Source: an uncultured bacterium
GTDB taxonomy: Bacteria > Planctomycetota > Phycisphaerae > Sedimentisphaerales > Anaerobacaceae
Direction: 5' to 3'
DNA: 10,399 nt
NCBI GenBank assembly: GCA_913009865.1
Contig: CAJVYK010000064.1
Coordinates: forward strand, 1 to 10,399
Part shown: positions 6,178-10,399 of the stretch, in pieces
Position numbering within the stretch: position 1 is the stretch's first letter
How the letters are laid out: the number at the start of each line of letters is the position of its first letter
Translations under genes and position numbers: made by a program
Notes under the pieces: generated by a model
Databases searched by the model: none
Told to the model about the DNA's origin: nothing
Seen by the model: only the letters and a program-made list of their open reading frames with translations

Positions 6178-6762
6178 TTGGCGGACAAGGCCCGAAGACA
6201 GCAAAAGGATAACTGGTTACGGCTGCTTCGCAGCGGTGACCACCGTGCCTTTGCCGAATTTGTCAATAAATACCAGCAGTTGGTGTTTTTGTGCTGCCGA
6301 ACGCTGGGGCTTAATGAAGCTGAGGCGGAGGACGCCGCAAGCGAGACGTTTCTGGCAGCTTACAGAGCCATAAACCGATACAGGGGCCAGGCTGAACTAA
6401 GCACCTGGCTGTGGAGAATTGCATACCGTCAGGCGGTAAATCACCTGCGGAAAAATCGAAGAGAAAGGCGGCTTTTAGCTGAACCAGGCGCACAACCTCT
6501 CGATAGCAACAAGACGCAGGTTAGAGCAGGACTTGAAACTAAAGAACGGGCTGAATTTATCTGGCAGGCGGTTAAACGATTGCCGCGACTTTGGGCGGTG
6601 GCAATTGTATTATTTTACCGCGAGGAAAAAAGCATCTCAGAGATTGCAGAGATTATGAAGAAGCGTAAGAATACCGTTAAGACCTATTTATTCAGGGGCC
6701 GAAAAAGATTAAAAGAGCTTTTAGCTGACGTTCTTGGAGAAGATATTGATGTCGGTGGATAA
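6178..6762 (+). CDS. ECF-type RNA polymerase sigma factor
   Basis: The 194-residue product has the two-domain layout of extracytoplasmic-function sigma factors. Sigma region 2 spans about 26-97 (AEFVNKYQQLVFLCCRTLG, then the DAASETFLAAYRAINRY core-binding and -10-recognition helix, then STWLWRIAYRQAVNHLRKNRR). Region 4 spans about 128-183 (VKRLPRLWAVAIVLFYREEKSISEIAEIMKK recognition helix-turn-helix, then KNTVKTYLFRGRKRLKELL). Regions 1 and 3 are missing, as expected. It directs RNA polymerase to a small set of promoters that cannot be named from here. I used the TTG at 6178 because AAGGGG (6167-6172) lies five bases upstream and no ATG is nearby. Its last 14 bp overlap the next gene, implying coupled translation with its presumed inhibitor. 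Confidence 0.93.
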   Translation: MADKARRQQKDNWLRLLRSGDHRAFAEFVNKYQQLVFLCCRTLGLNEAEAEDAASETFLAAYRAINRYRGQAELSTWLWRIAYRQAVNHLRKNRRERRLLAEPGAQPLDSNKTQVRAGLETKERAEFIWQAVKRLPRLWAVAIVLFYREEKSISEIAEIMKKRKNTVKTYLFRGRKRLKELLADVLGEDIDVGG

Positions 6763-7138
6763 ATTGAAAGAAGATAAATTTGATGAAATATTAGGGCAGT
6801 GCTTGCGGGAACATTCAGAGCCGGTGCCTGCTGATTTTACTGACAGGATGTTAAGACGGATTGGAGAGGCCGAAGAGCAAAGGATTCTGGCACAGGTGGT
6901 TATGCAGGAGCGGCTGGCGCTGGCCGGCTGTGTCGTATTTGGTATTATCGTAATTGCTGTGGCGGTGGTTTTTCCGGGCATTGCTGCAAATTTCACAAAG
7001 CAGGTAGATGTATTTATTAACAAAATCAGCCAGACTACAGAAGCTGTCAGTTACGAGTGGCGATTCTATATGGCCTTTGCGGGGGTATTTGGATTTGCTG
7101 TTTATAGTCTTGTGGATTTGTTAGTGGATGATAGTTAA
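6749..7138 (+). CDS. Two-helix membrane protein, candidate anti-sigma factor
   Basis: The 129-residue product has a charged cytoplasmic N terminus (1-56), a membrane helix at about 57-79, a loop, and a second hydrophobic helix at about 106-126. The stretch EPVPADFTDRMLRRI (24-38) resembles the short linker motif in many membrane anti-sigma factors, just before the helix. No zinc-type His-x3-Cys-x2-Cys signature is present. Overlap with the sigma gene by 14 bp and shared orientation are the main reasons for the assignment: such a partner typically holds the sigma factor at the membrane until a signal arrives. The ATG at 6749 has GGAG (6736-6739) nine bases upstream; a TTG at 6734 would add five residues. 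The role is inferred, the gene is not. Confidence 0.8.
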   Translation: MSVDKLKEDKFDEILGQCLREHSEPVPADFTDRMLRRIGEAEEQRILAQVVMQERLALAGCVVFGIIVIAVAVVFPGIAANFTKQVDVFINKISQTTEAVSYEWRFYMAFAGVFGFAVYSLVDLLVDDS

Positions 7139-7239
7139 TGGCAGCCAGGTAAGGCAGACAAACAGAGGTTGCGAGCTTTCCTGCACTAACAAACTTGACA
7201 CGAGTATTTGCGAGTTTTTTGATTTCGAGTTCGTAGTTT

Positions 7240-8361
7240 TTAATTTCTATTATTCTCTGATGTACTTGTTCTGTTCGGCCTTTTGTACGATGACCGCCCC
7301 TGGTTATTGTTATTGTTTGTCTTCTGCGCGAAACCTTCGAACTTGCCGAAAATCATCTTGCCGGCTGAGGTCTGCAGGGAGCTGGTTATGCTGATGACCA
7401 GGTCTCTGCCAATCTTGTTGCGAGCGCCTTCGACAACAACCATTGTCCCGTCGTCCAGATAGCCGATACCCTGGTCGGCCTCTTCGCCGGGCTTTATGAT
7501 CCTAATTCCCATAGCCTCACCCGGCAGAGCGATTGTCTTTAGTGAGTTGGCCAAATCGTTTATGTTCATCACGTCCACCTCCCGAACCTGTGCAACCTTG
7601 CTGAGGTTATAGTCAGTCGTTGCCAGTCGCCCATTGCAGTGCTTGGTAAAAATCACCAGTTTCTGGTCCACGCCTTTGACCTCCTCGACCTCCGGAATGA
7701 CAGTGTCATCAATCTCCACGTCGATAATAGAATTTTCCTGCATCTTGTTGAGTATATCCAGTCCCCGTCTGCCGCGATTACGCTTGAGCTTGTCAGCAGA
7801 ATCCGCTATCAATTGCAGCTCATTGAGAACAAAACGCGGAACAATCAGTGGAGCGTCAAACAGTTTACTCTGGTACAGGTCCGCTATCCGCCCGTCAATG
7901 ATTGCCGACGTATCCAGAACCAACGGCCGGGTACCTTTGGTCTGCTTGGCAAATTCAACATAAGGAATCACAAAACGTACATCGTCTTTGGTTCGCATCA
8001 CAATACTGATGACAAGATAACATATACATATTCCCATCATCCATTTGATTGCTGTAATTGCCTCGGTGCTTATACCAATGTTGTATGTATCCTTTATCAT
8101 ATCTATCACCGGTGCCAGTGCCCAGCTGATAAGCATCCCAACAAACAGACCGAAGAACACCCCTGCCAGCGCACCAAGTTTTTTCTTAGGCGTAAGAATA
8201 TCCAGCATAAAAACAAACACCGCCATCCCTATACCGCTCCAAACTACCGCCCAGAAATTAGTCGAATCAGTTCCCCCGGAAATTGTCTTGGAACTTACAT
8301 TGACGAATAAAACAGCTAAAATAATGATGATAAAAATAACTCTAAAAATATTAAGTAACAT
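7240..8361 (-). CDS. Membrane-anchored PIN-TRAM domain protein (YacL family), putative RNase
   Basis: The 373-residue product has four N-terminal membrane helices (about 4-22, 37-55, 65-84, 106-122), then a cytoplasmic PIN nuclease domain (about 146-275) and a TRAM RNA-binding domain (about 282-345). PIN acidic residues visible are D150 in VLDTSAIIDGR, E181 in LNELQ, and D250 in TTDYN, consistent with a metal-dependent RNase. YacL-like proteins are widespread in Gram-positive bacteria, planctomycetes and others; the substrate is not established to my knowledge. The tail (349-373) is rich in Asn, Arg and Ser and looks disordered. GGAGG (8371-8375) lies nine bases before the ATG. It is convergent with the sigma operon across 101 bp, in which I see no clear terminator. 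Confidence 0.93.
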   Translation of the reverse strand: MLLNIFRVIFIIIILAVLFVNVSSKTISGGTDSTNFWAVVWSGIGMAVFVFMLDILTPKKKLGALAGVFFGLFVGMLISWALAPVIDMIKDTYNIGISTEAITAIKWMMGICICYLVISIVMRTKDDVRFVIPYVEFAKQTKGTRPLVLDTSAIIDGRIADLYQSKLFDAPLIVPRFVLNELQLIADSADKLKRNRGRRGLDILNKMQENSIIDVEIDDTVIPEVEEVKGVDQKLVIFTKHCNGRLATTDYNLSKVAQVREVDVMNINDLANSLKTIALPGEAMGIRIIKPGEEADQGIGYLDDGTMVVVEGARNKIGRDLVISITSSLQTSAGKMIFGKFEGFAQKTNNNNNQGRSSYKRPNRTSTSENNRN

Positions 8362-8433
8362 AGCTATGAACCTCCAAAAAATATAAACTTTTTATATGAA
8401 CAGTATATTTATGGTATGAACCTTTACAAAAAG

Positions 8434-8461
8434 ATATCAAATATCAAAGTGCAAAAATCAA
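8434..8461. repeat. A+T-rich heptad repeat, four units
   Basis: ATATCAA, ATATCAA, AGTGCAA and AAATCAA follow each other at exactly 7 bp, and a loosely related stretch continues to about 8475. It lies directly before the palindromic element at 8494-8604, upstream of the PIN-TRAM gene. Confidence 0.6.
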
Positions 8462-8493
8462 AACGATGTATCAAAATTTAAAATAACACAAAG

Positions 8494-8604
8494 TGTCATT
8501 GAGAGGAGCATAGCAAGCCTGCCCTGAACGAAGCCGAAGGGAAGTAATCTCAACCATTCGCAAATCAGAGATTGCCACACCTCTTAGCGGTTCGCAATGA
8601 TATC
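8494..8604. repeat. REP-like palindromic dispersed element, about 110 bp
   Basis: The outer arms carry TCATTG (8496-8501) and CAATGA (8595-8600). An inner stem pairs GTAATCTC (8544-8551) with GAGATTGC (8568-8575), one pair being a wobble. The left half contains GCCCTGAACGAAGCCGAAGGG. From memory this pattern, TCATTG-aGAGG to GATTGCCAC to CGCAATGA, is a common non-coding dispersed element in environmental bacterial genomes. The spacer of 336 bp between the PIN-TRAM and repressor genes otherwise holds only the heptads and the 16-bp repeat. Confidence 0.75.
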
Positions 8605-8660
8605 GCCCTTTTTAATTTTCCACCGTAATAGTAATATTCCGACGTAAATGGTACTGTAAT

Positions 8661-8705
8661 AATAATCAGACACCAAAATAATCAGACACCAAAATAATCA
8701 GACAC
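8661..8705. repeat. 16-bp tandem repeat, 2.8 units
   Basis: The unit AATAATCAGACACCAA occurs at 8661-8676 and 8677-8692, with 13 bp of a third at 8693-8705. The repressor's stop codon (8698-8700) and last valine codon lie inside the third unit, so the array has grown from, or into, the end of that gene. Confidence 0.9.
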
Positions 8706-9657
8706 TTATATGGCAGAGAACCGCCAGTGCCCAGAGCAGATCCTCTTTAGCCACGACCTTCGTTTCGTACTTCTCATTTATCGGTATAAGGTGGACATTT
8801 TCACCAGTTGTTCTTATGAGCTTGCACGTAACCCCTATTTGATTTGCAACATGTGCAATCCCGATTTGTCCCTGTGCCGCCGGCACTGACGGGCTCAATA
8901 TCACAATATCGCTATCGTTTATTCTGGGTGACATACTGTCGCCATCTATCTGCAGTGCGAAGCTGTCAGGAAACAGCTTAAAAATTTCTTCACACTCAAC
9001 GAATTCAACTATCTGCTCCTGCTCTTGCCCGCCAACCTGAATCAGATTAGCCTCAGGTTTTTTAATACCGTCCAGCAAAACCCGCACCTGCAAATCGATT
9101 GACACCGCCCCGTCCACAGAACCAACAATCGTTTTGCCGATGTGTTTTTTCACCAGATCATCAAGTTCGGTAACGGCCTTATTCGGGTCCGTCGGAACCG
9201 TTTGGTCCCAAAAATGAACCATCCCCGCAGCAGTTCTGCCGAGCACCGGAATCCAGCCCGGCCGGTTTGGACTGGAGGGCAAAACTTTGGTGAGAAAATC
9301 TTTTTCAAAACCCTTTTTTTCGCATAATAACTCAATAAAAGCCAAAATCGGCTCACTCAGGTCTGGATTTTCGCTCAATAATGCGTCTAATTTTCGCAAA
9401 AGCGTAGCATTCGGCCCAGATACGAATTTTTTCTCGGCACTGCGGCCGGTCAGAAGCCATTCCAAATCCGCCCCGGTAACCTCACAAATTTTCAGCAAAA
9501 TCTCAATTGGGCCAACTCTGTTGTTTTCGTAATAGCTGTAAGTAGAAGCGCTTATGCCTAAAGCGCGGGCAAATTTGCTCTTGCCACGACTGCCGGCATA
9601 TTGATTACGCAGGAATCTGATTCGCTCGATTATCGTATTTTCGTCAAAATTTTTCAT
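8698..9657 (-). CDS. Self-cleaving S24-family repressor (XRE helix-turn-helix, LexA/CI-like)
   Basis: The 319-residue product has an XRE-type DNA-binding domain (about 10-72; KFARALGISASTYSYYENNRVGPIEILLKICEVTG) and a C-terminal S24 peptidase domain. The scissile pair is probably A144-G145 in IPVLGRTAAGM, the nucleophile S241 in DGDSMSP, and the general base K279 in VTCKL. Such repressors bind as dimers and cut themselves when RecA filaments form, releasing their targets; Ser-Lys spacing (38) matches LexA. The distance from cleavage site to Ser is 96 residues against about 34 in E. coli LexA, so an extra segment (about 150-225) is inserted. No ribosome site precedes the ATG at 9657, and the promoter places the start at about the ATG, suggesting a leaderless mRNA. 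It diverges from a small basic protein gene. Confidence 0.9.
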   Translation of the reverse strand: MKNFDENTIIERIRFLRNQYAGSRGKSKFARALGISASTYSYYENNRVGPIEILLKICEVTGADLEWLLTGRSAEKKFVSGPNATLLRKLDALLSENPDLSEPILAFIELLCEKKGFEKDFLTKVLPSSPNRPGWIPVLGRTAAGMVHFWDQTVPTDPNKAVTELDDLVKKHIGKTIVGSVDGAVSIDLQVRVLLDGIKKPEANLIQVGGQEQEQIVEFVECEEIFKLFPDSFALQIDGDSMSPRINDSDIVILSPSVPAAQGQIGIAHVANQIGVTCKLIRTTGENVHLIPINEKYETKVVAKEDLLWALAVLCHISV

Positions 9658-9664
9658 ATAAATA

Positions 9665-9692
9665 CGAATATTTTACTTGCAATATTTCGCAA
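9665..9692 (-). promoter_or_regulatory. Repressor promoter overlapped by a palindrome (candidate autoregulatory operator)
   Basis: On the minus strand TTGCGA (9687-9692) and TATTCG (9665-9670), 16 bp apart, make a promoter starting close to the ATG. The arms CGAATATT (9665-9672) and AATATTTCG (9681-9689) form an imperfect palindrome, with one extra T, whose halves lie on the -10 and -35 boxes. A dimeric repressor bound there would shut its own gene. Confidence 0.45.
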
Positions 9693-9745
9693 TCAGGTCG
9701 ATATTAGAATAAAAATACCTTAAAAATAAAGACGAACCTCAAATG

Positions 9746-9762
9746 TGCGTATTTTAAACGCA
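9746..9762. promoter_or_regulatory. Small palindrome TGCGT-N7-ACGCA upstream of the basic protein gene
   Basis: Perfect 5-bp arms (9746-9750 and 9758-9762) flank an A/T spacer 35 bp before the small gene. It could be a second operator of the S24 repressor, although its arms are not the same sequence as those at 9665-9689. Confidence 0.3.
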
Positions 9763-9796
9763 AATATGAATTTTGTCAATAAGGAGAATGCGAAGA

Positions 9797-9967
9797 ATGA
9801 CAAAATCTGTAAGAAAAAGGGCAAGAGAGACAGTTTCGGCGAAAAAAGCGAAAAAAACAAGAAAAACAGCAAGAGACCAAACAAAAGCAGCAGAATATGT
9901 GGGCCATCTTTTGGAATTGCACAAATTACAAGGGACACTGCTGACTCAATTAGCCAGGAAGGTTTAA
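9797..9967 (+). CDS. Small very basic protein, function unknown
   Basis: The 56-residue product is MTKSVRKRARETVSAKKAKK onward. Residues 1-30 contain 13 Lys/Arg, like a nucleic-acid-binding tail. The second half (about 33-53) is a likely amphipathic helix with leucines at 38, 39, 41, 44, 48, 49 and 52, suited to self-association. AAGGAG (9781-9786) lies ten bases before the ATG at 9797; the in-frame ATG at 9788 is too close to it. A different frame (from 9766 to 9981) is open too but has no ribosome site. The gene diverges from the S24 repressor, the usual position for a target gene of such a regulator, so damage induction is a reasonable guess. I do not recognise the family. Confidence 0.6.
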   Translation: MTKSVRKRARETVSAKKAKKTRKTARDQTKAAEYVGHLLELHKLQGTLLTQLARKV

Positions 9968-10046
9968 CTGAAATCAGGTAAATACTTTTACGCAAAAGCG
10001 AATGTTTTGACGTGACTGTTTTCAATCAAAGGCGCAAGTAATCCTG

Positions 10047-10123
10047 AAAAGTGGGGTAAAAATGTGTAAAAATTTGGAAAGAATGGGAAAAAATGGGAAA
10101 AAGCAGGCAGAAAAACATAAAAA
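10047..10123. other. A-tracts phased at 10 bp (probable intrinsic DNA bend)
   Basis: Runs of A begin at 10047, 10058, 10068, 10078, 10088, 10098, 10111 and 10119. The central five are exactly 10 bp apart and embedded in repeated GGGAAAAA-like words. T-runs at 10131 and 10142 continue at a similar spacing. It follows the small basic protein gene and precedes the heptad array, the same order as at 2212-2396 on the other strand. The word AAAATGTGTAAAAA is shared by both blocks. Apart from this, 9968-10046 shows nothing I can name. Confidence 0.7.
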
Positions 10124-10175
10124 CAACCGATTTTTGAGGACTTTTTTTCGAGTACCCGCGCAAATGATCGCGACA

Positions 10176-10294
10176 GCTCGTGGTTCGTGACTCGTGGCTT
10201 TTAATAGCGTTTAGCAGATAGCGTATAGCGTTTAGGAAAAACTCTTTTCGTGACTCGTGGCTCGTGACTCGTGGCTTTTAATAGCGTTTAGCAG
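10176..10294. repeat. Seventeen heptads in perfect register
   Basis: The 119 bp divide exactly into 17 units of 7 bp, including GCTCGTG, GTTCGTG, ACTCGTG, GCTTTTA, ATAGCGT, TTAGCAG and TTAGGAA. A 33-bp stretch (10185-10217) recurs identically at 10262-10294, 77 bp or 11 units later, so the heptads form a higher-order repeat. The array ends exactly at the adapter, so its true length is unknown. Confidence 0.9.
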
Positions 10295-10360
10295 AGATCG
10301 GAAGAGCACACGTCTGAACTCCAGTCACATTCCTTTATCTCGTATGCCGTCTTCTGCTTG
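10295..10360 (+). other. Illumina TruSeq indexed (P7) adapter
   Basis: AGATCGGAAGAGC opens the adapter and ATCTCGTATGCCGTC follows the index. The index bases at 10329-10334 are ATTCCT followed by TT, which I recall as TruSeq index 27. It is synthetic. Confidence 0.98.
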
Positions 10361-10399
10361 AAAAAAAAAAAAAATATCACCATCCTAGCCTTGAACCTC
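10361..10399. other. Poly-A and noise after the right adapter
   Basis: Fourteen A follow the adapter (10361-10374), then 25 bases with no evident meaning. This is the usual trace of a read that ran off the fragment end. Confidence 0.85.

Noticed and set aside
7639..8310. 223-codon plus-strand open frame
   Set aside because: It is the antisense shadow of the PIN-TRAM gene, whose domains are unmistakable.
9766..9981. Alternative plus-strand frame starting MNFVNKENAK
   Set aside because: It has no ribosome site, whereas the overlapping frame at 9797 has AAGGAG at a workable distance; the choice is not certain.

Overview
The window looks like one complete, untrimmed Illumina contig from a bacterium. 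Only about 166-10294 is genomic. A P5-side TruSeq adapter (108-165) and an indexed P7-side adapter (10295-10360) cap the two ends, each followed on its outer side by the homopolymer and noise left when a read runs off a short fragment. Nothing outside those limits should be read as biology. The host is most likely a planctomycete, perhaps of the Phycisphaerae/Sedimentisphaerales type. The hints are a bacterial PheT lacking its tRNA-binding domain, a PEGA-domain lipoprotein, and intergenic DNA crowded with small repeats. This placement is an inference of moderate to low confidence.

Layout. 186-1532 (-) encodes a protein with an Apea-type HEPN domain, possibly an RNase of a defence system, lying alone at the contig edge. 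1533-2581 is gene-free and mosaic: 7-bp tandem repeats, a 15-bp tandem repeat present again 0.7 kb away, hairpins, and T-tracts spaced one helical turn apart. A PEGA lipoprotein gene (-) and pheT (+) diverge from about 3.0 kb. pheT has no pheS beside it. Downstream of pheT is a structured RNA of about 196 nt with its own strong promoter and terminator, best read as 6S RNA.

Next come a small three-helix membrane protein gene (-), and divergent from it a sigma factor/membrane protein pair that overlap by 14 bp (ECF-type sigma factor plus candidate anti-sigma factor). A convergent gene encodes a YacL-like membrane PIN-TRAM nuclease. After a repeat-rich spacer, an S24 (LexA/CI-like) self-cleaving repressor gene (-) diverges from a 56-codon gene for a very basic protein; the repressor promoter is covered by a palindrome that fits autorepression. 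The right end repeats the theme of the 2.2-2.4 kb spacer: phased A-tracts, then a run of 17 heptads in perfect register.

Housekeeping (pheT, 6S RNA, PIN-TRAM) and regulatory genes (sigma/anti-sigma, S24 repressor) are therefore interleaved with repeat-laden spacers. The most notable items are the candidate 6S RNA, the recurrent composite 'phased A-tracts then heptads', the S24/basic-protein divergent module, and the solitary HEPN protein.
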